A stretch of DNA of 11,946 bases from Kosmotogaceae bacterium (GCA_003444085.1 DLVL01000030.1:1461-13406), one strand, 5' to 3'; shown: positions 1 through 7,763, counted from the first letter of the stretch. Made by a program: numbers and translations. Notes: generated by a model not told the origin, from the letters alone.

Positions 1-45
1 AAAGAACTCCTCGAGGAGGTAGGTTACAGTGAGCACTCGAGATAA
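1..45 (+). CDS. C-terminal tail of an upstream gene, possibly a sigma-70 family (ECF) factor
   Basis: Frame 1 is open from the window edge to a TAA at 43-45 and reads KELLEEVGYSEHSR, an ordinary-looking charged helical C-terminus. It would overlap the next gene (GTG at 29) by 17 bases. The idea that it is a sigma factor comes only from the neighbours: an anti-sigma-like membrane protein followed by an RseB-like protein normally follows an ECF sigma gene. The 14 residues seen carry no diagnostic motif. A second possibility is frame 3, which ends at TGA 30-32 and would give a neat GTGA overlap, but its residues (RTPRGGRLQ) look less like a real protein end. Confidence 0.35.
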   Translation, partial: KELLEEVGYSEHSR

Positions 46-526
46 AGTTAACGAGTATCTCGACGAAGGGTTGCCAGGAGGGGATCTCTCCGAGACAGAC
101 CGCAAGGATCTGAAGAGATACCTGACTGCGCTGGCGCTTTTTAGAGAACGAACAAACTACAAACCCAGTAAGGATTTGAAAGACTGCGTCTTGAAAAAAA
201 TTAGAAGAGCAAACCTTCTCCCATACAGATTGGGTGTGTTGGCGGTTGCTTGTGTACTGATGCTCGTTGTTTCCTTCGATTTTTTCTCCAGTAATGTTAT
301 CGAGATTAGAAGTCGTGACATCACACCGGATCCTTTTGAACAGCTCTTGATGCTTCAGAGGTCTTCTGGCCCGCTGGTCTACTCTTTCACACCGGAAGTG
401 GCCGAAGTAGCTGACGAGACAGTTTCATCGTTCTCTATTGAAGACAGGCTATTACGCTCGGTGGAGTTTCTGAGGGACGATATTAAGGCAGGAGCAGACC
501 TTGCCGTTGTGAGTTCGACGTATTAG
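29..526 (+). CDS. Single-pass membrane protein, probable anti-sigma factor
   Basis: A 165-residue protein with a cytoplasmic N-terminal part (about 1-65), one hydrophobic segment (about 67-86, LGVLAVACVLMLVVSFDFF) and an external C-terminal part of about 78 residues. The N-terminus (VNEYLDEGLPGGDLSETD, then a helix) resembles the anti-sigma fold YLDGELSPEER but lacks the zinc-binding HxxxCxxC. The only cysteines are C53 and C75, so it would be a zinc-independent type like RseA. Start: GTG at 29 with a strong Shine-Dalgarno GAGGAGGT at 13-20, 8 bases upstream. It overlaps the preceding gene's tail and lies 10 bases before an RseB-like gene. Known of the family: such proteins hold a sigma factor at the membrane until signal-driven proteolysis releases it. 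The assignment here is inference from topology and neighbours; a plain membrane protein of unknown role is the alternative. Confidence 0.7.
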   Translation: MSTRDKVNEYLDEGLPGGDLSETDRKDLKRYLTALALFRERTNYKPSKDLKDCVLKKIRRANLLPYRLGVLAVACVLMLVVSFDFFSSNVIEIRSRDITPDPFEQLLMLQRSSGPLVYSFTPEVAEVADETVSSFSIEDRLLRSVEFLRDDIKAGADLAVVSSTY

Positions 527-536
527 GGGTATTAAT

Positions 537-1424
537 ATGACGAAGCCTTCACTGATCCTTGTGTTCTTCTTGTTGATGTCAGCTGCAGTGAGTGCGGTCG
601 AACCAAGAGAAGCCCTCAATGAGCTTGCCGAAAGATTGGAAGAAGCTTCATATCAGGTTATTCGCTACGTTGAAGAGACAGGTGCAATGAGTGTAGTGAG
701 AGTGGAGAGAGTTATCAAGGCCGGTACGCATAAGCATGTGAGTGTTGTGACACCACTGCGGGAATATTGTTGGCTGCGCAGTTCCATGGGAGAATTCGTG
801 ATAATCTCGAACGTTGCCTTTGAACCGCTGGTTCCAATTATGGATTCAGAGGATTCCTTCCTTGAAGCTATCAAGAGAGGGGAGTATGAGGTCTCTCTAT
901 TCCTGGTCTTCCCTTCAGGTTACAGGGCTGTCATTGCTGACAGAGGAATGAATTACGATGTTGTTTTCACAGATCGTTTCAGAATATCAAAGCTGGTCAA
1001 AACACATGAACTGTACTCCGTTACCGTGAACTATCGAGAATATCAATCATTGACTGAAGAGGCGGCGAACACGATCTCAACTGCTTTGAGCGGGATGAGG
1101 TTGATCAGACCGACCACGAAACTACTGAGTTCATTTGTTAAAGAGCATTTTGAATGGATGGCAATGGACTTCTCATACGATGGAAAAGCATCTCTTTACA
1201 TACTGTACTTGGAGTCTTCATCCTACGGTAGATTAACACTCTATGCCCTGTTTGGTGGGTCCTATGAAACCCTTGATCAATCTGTCGGGCAGATCGCTAC
1301 CGCAAACCAGTTGAATTATTCGATAGTTGAAATATCATCGTCTTCCGTGATCAGCGTCGTCGGAAGGCAACCCTCCAATGAACTGGAACAGATCCTCGAC
1401 AAACTGCTTGGAAGGGCACGATGA
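537..1424 (+). CDS. Exported RseB/MucB-like protein (sigma-factor regulatory protein family)
   Basis: A 295-residue protein with a clear signal peptide: hydrophobic core at about 5-19 and a predicted cut after AVSA (residue 20). The start of the mature part (REALNELAERLEEASYQVIRY) resembles the RseB N-terminal domain, which has a LolA-like lipid-binding fold. The last third, about 205-290 (AMDFSYDGKASLYILYLE, then VISVVGRQP and a final helix), matches the RseB C-terminal pattern, in which a 'YSDGLASVSVFIE' strand is followed by 'VTVVGEVP'. In gammaproteobacteria RseB binds the periplasmic part of anti-sigma RseA and blocks its cleavage until it senses envelope damage. The location next to a membrane anti-sigma-like gene (10-base gap, AGGGGT Shine-Dalgarno at 525-530) supports the same role. 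Similarity is by eye and distant; a general LolA-fold secreted protein is the alternative. Confidence 0.65.
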   Translation: MTKPSLILVFFLLMSAAVSAVEPREALNELAERLEEASYQVIRYVEETGAMSVVRVERVIKAGTHKHVSVVTPLREYCWLRSSMGEFVIISNVAFEPLVPIMDSEDSFLEAIKRGEYEVSLFLVFPSGYRAVIADRGMNYDVVFTDRFRISKLVKTHELYSVTVNYREYQSLTEEAANTISTALSGMRLIRPTTKLLSSFVKEHFEWMAMDFSYDGKASLYILYLESSSYGRLTLYALFGGSYETLDQSVGQIATANQLNYSIVEISSSSVISVVGRQPSNELEQILDKLLGRAR

Positions 1425-1494
1425 CTCCAGTTTCATTTTCCCGCAATTAACTGTAATCAAAGACCATAATGCCTGACCTCCGTAATACAGAGGT

Positions 1495-1523
1495 TTCGCT
1501 CTGGTGATTATATACGGTATAAT
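1495..1523 (+). promoter_or_regulatory. Probable promoter of the PerR-like gene
   Basis: A perfect -10 box TATAAT lies at 1518-1523, 27 bases before the start codon. The -35 at 17-base spacing (TTCGCT, 1495-1500) is poor, so the promoter is weak or helped by other contacts. The gap from 1425 to 1517 otherwise holds two small inverted repeats (ACCTC/GAGGT at 1476-1494; CAGAG/CTCTG at 1488-1503) without a T-run, so no convincing terminator for the upstream gene pair is visible. Confidence 0.6.
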
Positions 1524-1524
1524 C
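1506..1524. promoter_or_regulatory. Perfect 7-5-7 palindrome over the -10 box: candidate operator of the PerR-like regulator
   Basis: GATTATATACGGTATAATC is a perfect inverted repeat of GATTATA and TATAATC with a 5-base centre (TACGG). The right arm contains the whole -10 box (1518-1523). Size (19 bp), A/T-rich half-sites and position are typical of a Fur-family autoregulatory operator. The half-sites share letters with the Bacillus PerR box (TTATAATnATTATAA) but in a different arrangement, so identity of the binding protein is inferred from position alone. Confidence 0.55.
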
Positions 1525-1550
1525 TCTTGTAGTTATCTGGAGGGAAGTCT

Positions 1551-1985
1551 ATGAAGGCCGAGGATGCCGTAATACTTCTGAAAGAGAAAGGCTATCGAAT
1601 CACCCCTCAACGAGTAGCAGTTCTCAAAGCGCTGATAGGTAATAAGCGCCATCCGACTGTGGAGCAATTGCATAAAGTTGCCCTGAAGAGCTGCAAAAAC
1701 ATCTCACTTGCCACGGTATACAATGTTCTTCAGATTCTTGAGGATGTAAATCTGGTAAGATCACGCTCCTTTTCCGGTACGGGGCTTCGCTATGATCCAG
1801 ATACTACTGACCATGCTCACTTTGTTTGTCACAAGTGCCGCAATATCTATGATATGAGGATTACCGCTCCCCCGCGGGACAGTATCCCTGTCGGCGCAGT
1901 AAGGGGCTTCAAGATTTCCGGATACGAGATTGTGCTTCGCGGAACCTGCAAGTCCTGCCTTCAAAGTCAGCGAAAAGTCAGATAA
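1551..1985 (+). CDS. perR: Fur-family metal-dependent repressor, PerR-like
   Basis: A 144-residue cytoplasmic DNA-binding regulator of usual Fur-family length. The N-terminal winged helix (about 5-80) has GYRITPQRVAVL and the recognition region ISLATVYNVL. Two CxxC pairs (C93/C96 and C133/C136) would bind the structural zinc. The second metal site matches Bacillus subtilis PerR residue for residue: H34, D82, H88, H90 and D101 correspond to PerR H37, D85, H91, H93 and D104. The Asp at the last position is the residue associated with iron-dependent peroxide sensing; Fur proteins usually have Glu there and an HHDH motif instead of the DHAH seen here. Start ATG follows GGAGGG (1539-1544) by 6 bases. 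A palindrome over its -10 box suggests self-repression. pheS follows after 27 bases, probably co-transcribed. Fur family is sure; the peroxide role is inferred from residues. Confidence 0.9.
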   Translation: MKAEDAVILLKEKGYRITPQRVAVLKALIGNKRHPTVEQLHKVALKSCKNISLATVYNVLQILEDVNLVRSRSFSGTGLRYDPDTTDHAHFVCHKCRNIYDMRITAPPRDSIPVGAVRGFKISGYEIVLRGTCKSCLQSQRKVR

Positions 1986-2012
1986 AATCGAACATATGCC
2001 GGAGGTGTGCTC

Positions 2013-3050
2013 ATGTTAATCAACATGACCGATCAGGATGTGCAGGACATTATTGACCAGATAAAGACGGTTAGAACAGTCAATGAGCTTCAGGAGCTGA
2101 AATCCAAATACCTTGGCAAACAAGGTGCACTCACTGTTGCCATGAAAAAGATAAGAGAAGTATCGCCAGACAAGAGAAAGGATCTCGGAAGGAAGCTAAA
2201 CCTTTACAAACAAAGAATTGAAGAAGCTGTTGAAGATCAACGAAACGCATTAATCGAGGAAGAAAGAGAGCGGAGAGAAGCTGCTCACCGATACGATGTG
2301 ACGATGCCTGGCGCTCGTCGTGAAGTGGGGGCACTTCACATAATCAGTCAGGTTCAGGAAGAGGTTCAGGAAATCTTTCTTGGGATGGGCTTCGAGTTGG
2401 CCGTTGGACCGGAGATGGAAACCTCCTACTACAATTTTGAAGCGCTTAATACTCCTGAATGGCATCCTTCAAGAGACATGCATGACACTTTTTATCTCTC
2501 AAATGGAAAGCTACTGCGCACTCACACTTCCACTGTGCAAATAAGAGTCATGGAGAAGAGGAAACCACCGCTGGCAATCTTCTCTCCGGGGAGATGTTAT
2601 CGTAAAGATACGCCTGATGCTACGCATCTTCCGATGTTCTACCAGGTAGAGGTTCTTCATGTTGACAAGAACGTTTCAGTGGCACATCTGAAAGGAACAC
2701 TTGAGATACTTGCAAAGAGACTCTTTGGTCAGGACAGGGAGATACGATTGCGTCCGAGTTACTTTCCTTTCACTGAGCCCAGTTTTGAAGTGTTTGTCAG
2801 TTGTGGTATATGCCACTCAACTGGCTGCAGGAGTTGTGGAGGCACGGGCTGGCTGGAGATTCTCGGGGCTGGCATGGTCCACCCGAATGTCTTCAGGAGC
2901 GTGGGCTACGATCCTGACGAATGGTCTGGTTTTGCATTAGGAATGGGTCTTGAGAGAGTCATAATGCTGAAATACGATCTGGAAGACATTAGAGAACTTA
3001 TGAGAAATGATCGGCGCTTCATTAAGGAATTCCGGGGGGTGGTTCTGTGA
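2013..3050 (+). CDS. pheS: Phenylalanine--tRNA ligase alpha subunit
   Basis: The 345-residue catalytic subunit of the alpha2-beta2 enzyme that charges tRNA-Phe with phenylalanine in the cytoplasm. An N-terminal coiled coil (about 5-95) that contacts tRNA is followed by the class II core: HPSRDMHDTFYL, LRTHTSTVQIR, the motif 2 region FSPGRCYRKDTPDATH, and motif 3 GFALGMGLERV near the end. A four-cysteine cluster (CGICHSTGCRSC) before TGWLEILG is common in bacterial PheS. Start choice: ATG at 2013 lies 6 bases after GGAGGT (2001-2006). A longer reading from GTG at 2007 would begin directly against that ribosome site and is unlikely; ATG 2025 is a further option. It overlaps pheT by 4 bases (GTGA, 3047-3050), implying translational coupling, and follows the PerR-like gene by 27 bases with no separate promoter evident. 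Confidence 0.97.
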   Translation: MLINMTDQDVQDIIDQIKTVRTVNELQELKSKYLGKQGALTVAMKKIREVSPDKRKDLGRKLNLYKQRIEEAVEDQRNALIEEERERREAAHRYDVTMPGARREVGALHIISQVQEEVQEIFLGMGFELAVGPEMETSYYNFEALNTPEWHPSRDMHDTFYLSNGKLLRTHTSTVQIRVMEKRKPPLAIFSPGRCYRKDTPDATHLPMFYQVEVLHVDKNVSVAHLKGTLEILAKRLFGQDREIRLRPSYFPFTEPSFEVFVSCGICHSTGCRSCGGTGWLEILGAGMVHPNVFRSVGYDPDEWSGFALGMGLERVIMLKYDLEDIRELMRNDRRFIKEFRGVVL

Positions 3051-5398
3051 GGATCCCTACCGAGTGGCTCAAAGAATTCATAGATGTTTCGGACAAAACC
3101 ACAGAGGCTCTTGCTGAAGCACTCTCTATAAGTGGGACAGAAGTGGACTCAATTGTCTTCCCGTGGGAATATATTCACGGTGCGCTCAGCGGCCGAGTCT
3201 CCCAGGTTGAGAAGCACCCGAATTCGAGTGATCTGCTTATCACGAAGGTGGACATCGGAAATCGGCAGATTCAGATTGTCACATCCGATATGACAGTGAA
3301 ACAGGGCGAGATCTTGGCGGTAATTCCTGCTGGCGGTAGTTTTGAGGAACTGGAGATTCGAGAGAGAGATATCAGAGGCGTTACTTCGGAAGGTATGTTT
3401 CTGTCGCTCGAAGAGCTGAGGCTTGAAGATGAGTCATTGTCTGTCTTCAGATTCGACGATGATGTTGAGCCAGGTTTGGATGTAAGAAAACTCCTTGGCT
3501 TTGATGAGGCAGTCATTGAGGTGGAGCTTACTCCTAACAGGGGAGATTGTCTCTCAGTAGTAGGTATTGCAAGAGAGCTTTCAGCGTTCTATGATGTCGA
3601 GCTGAAAATACCAGACGCGCCTGAGCCAGACGAAGGAAAAGAGCGGATTGAGATACAAATAGACGATGAGAACTGTTATCGCTACACCGCACTTCTCCTT
3701 GAGGATGTGAAAGTGGGGCCATCTCCGCTATGGATGAAAAAGCGACTGGTTGAAGCTGGTTTGAGACCCAGAAACAACGTTGTTGATATCACCAATTATG
3801 TCATGCTGGAGACCGGGCATCCCGTGCATGCCTTTGATTTTGACAGGTTCGAAAGGCGTTCTATAGTAATCAGAGGTGCAGAAGAGAATGAACCTCTCCG
3901 ATTGCTTGACAAAAGAGACGTTGTGCTGGAGAAAGGTGATCTTCTCATTACAAATGGGAAGAGACCTGTAGCTCTTGCGGGTATTATGGGTGGATATGAT
4001 TCCGGGATATTCGAAGATACAAAGAGCGTTCTTCTTGAAGTAGCAGTGTTCGACCCGGTGACTATCAGGAAAACTTCGAGAAGGCTCGGTGTACAGACTG
4101 ATAGCTCATATAGATTTGAGCGTGGAGTTGACACATCAGACTCCGTTTATGTTATCAAGAGGCTTGCAGATCTTATGGTCAGATACGCGGGAGCAAGAGC
4201 TGAGAGTAGCGTTTGCGATGTTGGGCAGCCACGCGAATCGAAGTGCATACACATGAGAAAGTGGTTTGTTGATTCAGTGCTTGGCACTGTTGTGCCGATC
4301 AAGAAGATACCTCGGATTCTTCATTCACTCGGATTCGGGTTGAAAGAACGAGGGGACGGTTGGGAGGTCAAACCCCCGACCTACAGACATGATATCGAAC
4401 AGGAAATCGATCTGGTTGAGGAAATAGGAAGGATCTATGGGTACGACCGTATTACGTCAAAGCCACCACGAGTGATGCCCATAACCACGGATCTTCCTGA
4501 AGAGACAGTCAAGACCAGGAGAGCCAGACGCATGATGACTTCTCTGGGTTTTGACGAAGTTACAAACTACTCTTTCATAAGTCCGGACAGCTTACAGGGA
4601 ATCGAATCGGATGAAGAACCTGTTCAGCTAAAGAACCCAATATCGATAGATATGTCAATCATGAGGCCGAATATCTTCCCTGGTCTTATTGAGGTGGCTT
4701 CTTACAACTATAGACGTCAGAATCGAGACGTAAGGATCTTTGAAGTTGGGCGGGTCTTCAAGAAGACTGAGGAGCTCCACCTGGCTATCCTTGCTACAGG
4801 CCGTGAGAATCCGTCAGATTATTCTGATAAACGAGATGTCAGTTTCTACGCCTTCAAAGGTGTTCTGGAAGCATTGCTGGATATCTTTGGAGTCTCAGCA
4901 ACTTTTTCAGTCAACGATTATTCTTGGCTTGAGAAGAGTTGCAGAGCAAGCATTTATCATGAAGGTAAGTTCATGGGCTTTGTGGGCATATTCGATAAAG
5001 AGAGAGCGGAGCGCGCCTATGAGATCAAGTCGGGAGAACTCTATATTGCTGAGGTCGCTCTCGATAATTGCCCAAGAGATAGACGTCAAAACGTACGCAA
5101 GGTGAGTTTCTCTCCCTTTCCCAGGATATTCCGGGATCTCTCATTTCTTGTACCTTCTGGCGTCGATTATGAGACCATCGAGAAGAGCATCTGGGAATGC
5201 TCACCTGATGTTCTGGCCGAAGTGAATCTGACTGACGTATACAAAGGGAAAGGCATTCCTGATGCCTGCAAGAGTATCACACTTACTCTCGTATTCGAGT
5301 CATTCAACGGAACACTGAAAGATGAAGATGTTTCAAAGGTCATCGAAAGAGTTGTCAGCTGTGTTGAGAAAATGGGGGCGAAACTCAGGGATAGCTAA
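3047..5398 (+). CDS. pheT: Phenylalanine--tRNA ligase beta subunit
   Basis: The 783-residue beta subunit, full length. Domains in order: N-terminal B1 part, EMAP-type tRNA-binding OB fold (about 40-150), B3/B4 editing domain (about 205-390), B5 DNA-binding-like domain (about 400-475), a catalytically inactive class II core (about 485-670) and the C-terminal FDX-ACB anticodon-binding domain (about 690-783, from SFSPFPRIFRDLSF). The editing pocket appears intact: GHPVHAFD (258-265), ALAGIMGG (309-316), LLEVA (329-333) and TDSSYRFERGVD (351-362) line up with the E. coli editing site, which hydrolyses Tyr-tRNA-Phe and meta-tyrosyl-tRNA-Phe. Start GTG at 3047 overlaps the pheS stop, with GGGGGGTGG just upstream. 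The stop lies 3 bases from the end of the convergent lnt gene. Confidence 0.98.
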   Translation: MRIPTEWLKEFIDVSDKTTEALAEALSISGTEVDSIVFPWEYIHGALSGRVSQVEKHPNSSDLLITKVDIGNRQIQIVTSDMTVKQGEILAVIPAGGSFEELEIRERDIRGVTSEGMFLSLEELRLEDESLSVFRFDDDVEPGLDVRKLLGFDEAVIEVELTPNRGDCLSVVGIARELSAFYDVELKIPDAPEPDEGKERIEIQIDDENCYRYTALLLEDVKVGPSPLWMKKRLVEAGLRPRNNVVDITNYVMLETGHPVHAFDFDRFERRSIVIRGAEENEPLRLLDKRDVVLEKGDLLITNGKRPVALAGIMGGYDSGIFEDTKSVLLEVAVFDPVTIRKTSRRLGVQTDSSYRFERGVDTSDSVYVIKRLADLMVRYAGARAESSVCDVGQPRESKCIHMRKWFVDSVLGTVVPIKKIPRILHSLGFGLKERGDGWEVKPPTYRHDIEQEIDLVEEIGRIYGYDRITSKPPRVMPITTDLPEETVKTRRARRMMTSLGFDEVTNYSFISPDSLQGIESDEEPVQLKNPISIDMSIMRPNIFPGLIEVASYNYRRQNRDVRIFEVGRVFKKTEELHLAILATGRENPSDYSDKRDVSFYAFKGVLEALLDIFGVSATFSVNDYSWLEKSCRASIYHEGKFMGFVGIFDKERAERAYEIKSGELYIAEVALDNCPRDRRQNVRKVSFSPFPRIFRDLSFLVPSGVDYETIEKSIWECSPDVLAEVNLTDVYKGKGIPDACKSITLTLVFESFNGTLKDEDVSKVIERVVSCVEKMGAKLRDS

Positions 5399-5401
5399 CA
5401 C

Positions 5402-6937
5402 CTATAGGACCTTGTCTGGATGCTTATCCGTTCTTGTTTTTTTGAAAGTGGCAATCAGAAACACCCCGGTTATCCCAAGGCAAACGAACAGTACCCACTC
5501 TCCATAAATACTGTAGAAGGTTCTGTCTTCCTTTGGCGAGAAGGTTAGCGTATCGATCAGGAAAGGCTCATCGGTTTCTGCGCCCGTCAAGAGAGTCTTC
5601 AGTGGTCTCCCATACGGATCAATGACTCCGGTTATTCCAGTATTGGAAACCTGAATAGCGAATCTTCTGTTCTCAACTGCGCGTAGTTGCGTTTGAACAA
5701 AATGCTGGATGAGTGCTGTGCTGTGGTCGAACCATCCATCGTTAGTTGAAGTAACAATCACCTTTCCTCCGGCATCTACCAGACCACGTGCTACTTCGGG
5801 ATAGTAGGAGTCAAAGCATATCTGGGCAGCCAGATCAGTTCCCGCGAAATCAAAGACCGTGTATTCTTTGCCGGGACTGAAGAAATCCAGGAAGCGCAGG
5901 AAACCAAATAGTCCAAAGACTCTCGGATATGGAAGTATCTCAACAAAAGGAGTAAGCCGGATTTTCGCATAGAACTCGTCCCCAAAGCCTTCAGATGTGA
6001 TCACGCGCAACTGGTTGTAGTTGTTCTCATTATATGTGGGAAATCCTATTAGGACGGAGAGTTCTCTCTCAGAAACAATTTCCTGCAATCTTGATCCAAC
6101 ATGATTACCCCGAATATCAGACATGAATGTTGCTTCTGGCATCAATACCCACGAACCTTCTGGAAGAGAGTTCAAAGCCTCTTCGACAACACTCAGAATG
6201 GCACTGGCAGGTTCGTTGTATTTGAGCGACTGAGGAAAATTTGTCTGGATTACAGAGACTTCTGCGACCTGTCCACTATCTTCCTTTACCCTTGGGATCG
6301 CCCTCTCTATGAGGCTATTCGTTGAAAAGACAGTGCCAAGAATGATCAACACGAGCAGGGCCTTCCTGGTCAATGATCTGGGAAGCAACATAAAAGCAAG
6401 ATGATTGACGCAGACAATAACAAACACAAGCAAAAGCGTTCCGCCGAATGATAGCAGTTGCAGCAAGCCCAACTCATTGACAAGTGCATGTGAGAGCCTG
6501 CCCCCGGTGAATCCAAGAGGTCCGAGTGATCGTAACCACTCAAAAACAACAAAGATAGAAGCTACAACGGCAGAAGACAAAAAGGGGCTTGAATTGAAAC
6601 GATTTTTCAGGAGCATGTAGACAAGACCAAATCCAGTCAATGGTGCAGCCATTATTACACCCATCAGGAAAAAGGTGACCACTCCAACAAAGGGCGGGAA
6701 TGTATCCAGGACTTCAGGGACGTTCTTTGACAGTACGGGGAACACCCAGAAGTGAGAAAGAAGGAGATAAATATATGAATATACAAATACTTTCAGTGTG
6801 CCGCCTACCAACCTGGAGCGATTCAGTTCATAGAAGAGAGGGACCAGTGCAAACCATACCAACCCTCCCCAGAGCATTCCAGGCATTGAAAGGGCGGTCA
6901 ATATCGATGAGACAATGATAGCAATCAAATCATCCAC
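5402..6937 (-). CDS. lnt: Apolipoprotein N-acyltransferase
   Basis: The 511-residue inner-membrane enzyme that adds the third acyl chain to the N-terminal cysteine of lipoproteins, using phospholipid as donor. An N-terminal block of hydrophobic segments (about 1-210) includes FEWLRSLGPLGFTGG, as in many non-proteobacterial Lnt proteins. A nitrilase-type domain (about 225-465) faces the periplasm, and a last membrane segment lies at about 480-498. The catalytic triad is visible: E268 (MPEATF), K325 (YAKIRLTPFVEILPY) and C374 (ICFDSYYPE), with TNDGWF and SNTGITG following. Start GTG at 6937 overlaps the stop of the HAD gene by 8 bases; TTG at 6928 is an alternative with slightly better ribosome-site spacing. 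It is the last gene of a three-gene operon and ends 3 bases from the convergent pheT. Its presence implies a diderm envelope with triacylated lipoproteins. Confidence 0.95.
   Translation of the reverse strand: MDDLIAIIVSSILTALSMPGMLWGGLVWFALVPLFYELNRSRLVGGTLKVFVYSYIYLLLSHFWVFPVLSKNVPEVLDTFPPFVGVVTFFLMGVIMAAPLTGFGLVYMLLKNRFNSSPFLSSAVVASIFVVFEWLRSLGPLGFTGGRLSHALVNELGLLQLLSFGGTLLLVFVIVCVNHLAFMLLPRSLTRKALLVLIILGTVFSTNSLIERAIPRVKEDSGQVAEVSVIQTNFPQSLKYNEPASAILSVVEEALNSLPEGSWVLMPEATFMSDIRGNHVGSRLQEIVSERELSVLIGFPTYNENNYNQLRVITSEGFGDEFYAKIRLTPFVEILPYPRVFGLFGFLRFLDFFSPGKEYTVFDFAGTDLAAQICFDSYYPEVARGLVDAGGKVIVTSTNDGWFDHSTALIQHFVQTQLRAVENRRFAIQVSNTGITGVIDPYGRPLKTLLTGAETDEPFLIDTLTFSPKEDRTFYSIYGEWVLFVCLGITGVFLIATFKKTRTDKHPDKVL
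5418..5443 (+). terminator. Weak candidate terminator for pheT inside the 3' end of lnt
   Basis: GGAT (5418-5421), loop GCTT and ATCC (5426-5429) form only a 4-bp stem, or 5 with a T-G pair, followed by a T-rich stretch (5431-5443, ending in seven T). The position just after the pheT stop and the T-run fit a terminator, but the stem is too short to be convincing. Confidence 0.25.
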
Positions 6938-7763
6938 CCGCCATAATCAGATCGATCGCTTCTGCAACGCCTGATTCATCATTGCTGCTCTTTGTGACAA
7001 AGTCAACAACTGCTTTTATCTCATCTGGAGCGTTGTTCATTGCGATTGACAATCCAGCGACCTGCATCGCTTCAAGATCATTAAAGTTGTCTCCAATGAA
7101 TCCCACCTCACTGAGAGAGATGCCAAGATGATCTGCGAGAAACCTGAGTGCATAGTCCTTGCCTACACCGGGTCCAAGAAACTCATAGAAGGCGTGGTTT
7201 TCGATTTCGTTGTTTTTCACCACAGTCACCTGACTATCATCTAAGTCGAGCTCGGACAGACTGGTGATTATTCTGCTCTCTTCTCCCTCCAGAGAGATCT
7301 CGATGATCCCCGAACTGTTCAGGTGTTCTCTTATATCATCCACAAGTCTTATTCTGAATTCGTTCTTTGCATAGTAATCAGAATAAGGGGAATCAGGGAC
7401 TCTATCCATAAGCATATCGGGTAGCGAGAACGAATCTCTGAAAACAGTTGCCGTGAGTCCATGGCGTTTCGCAGACTCGACTATTCTGGTAGCGATTTCG
7501 TTGCCGAGAAGTACTTTTCTCAGTACTTCAGGTGGTTTTTTCTCGTGGTTGAGAATTACCGCACCATTCTGGTATGACGTGGGAACAGAAACGCTGAGAT
7601 TCTCAGCGAATTCCCTGCCAGAGACGTAGCTTCGTCCTGTTGAGATTGACAGATGAATTCCTTGTTGAAGAGCTCGTTTCAGCGCTGTCATATTCTCAAG
7701 AGGGATCCTCTTCTCTTCGTTCAACAGAGTACCGTCAAGGTCTATGACGACCAGTTTTATCAT
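6930..7763 (-). CDS. Cof-type HAD-superfamily hydrolase (sugar-phosphate or similar phosphatase)
   Basis: A 277-residue cytoplasmic phosphatase of HAD subfamily IIB (Cof/YidA type). All four motifs are present: DLDGT at 8-12 (nucleophile D8, acid D10), STGR at 41-44, the lysine in GVGKDYAL (K202), and GDNFNDLEA (224-232) for magnesium. The cap domain between motifs II and III (about 85-185) is of the alpha/beta C2 type that sets substrate choice; the substrate cannot be told from sequence. ATG at 7763 is preferred because AGGAG (about 7771-7775) is 7 bases away; GTG at 7766 adds one residue. It overlaps the PP-loop gene's stop codon and, by 8 bases, the lnt start, so it is translated as the middle gene of an operon. 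No functional link to lnt or the PP-loop protein is evident. Confidence 0.92.
   Translation of the reverse strand: MIKLVVIDLDGTLLNEEKRIPLENMTALKRALQQGIHLSISTGRSYVSGREFAENLSVSVPTSYQNGAVILNHEKKPPEVLRKVLLGNEIATRIVESAKRHGLTATVFRDSFSLPDMLMDRVPDSPYSDYYAKNEFRIRLVDDIREHLNSSGIIEISLEGEESRIITSLSELDLDDSQVTVVKNNEIENHAFYEFLGPGVGKDYALRFLADHLGISLSEVGFIGDNFNDLEAMQVAGLSIAMNNAPDEIKAVVDFVTKSSNDESGVAEAIDLIMAGG

Noticed and set aside
1476..1503. Terminator after the RseB-like gene
   Set aside because: Two alternative 5-bp stems exist (ACCTC/GAGGT and CAGAG/CTCTG), but neither is followed by a T-run.
1986..2012. Leader attenuator or T-box before pheS
   Set aside because: Only 27 bases separate the upstream stop from the pheS start, which is too short for a T-box or a leader peptide with terminator.
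4740..5105. 121-codon open frame inside pheT on the same strand
   Set aside because: Out-of-frame shadow of pheT with low-complexity Ser/Arg-rich residues, and the pheT frame is intact throughout.
6700..6918. Plus-strand reading frame antisense to lnt, with an AGGAG and an ATG at 6775
   Set aside because: It lies wholly opposite the well-supported lnt membrane domain, its residues show no domain or hydrophobic pattern, and a chance Shine-Dalgarno is common in such A/G-rich antisense sequence.
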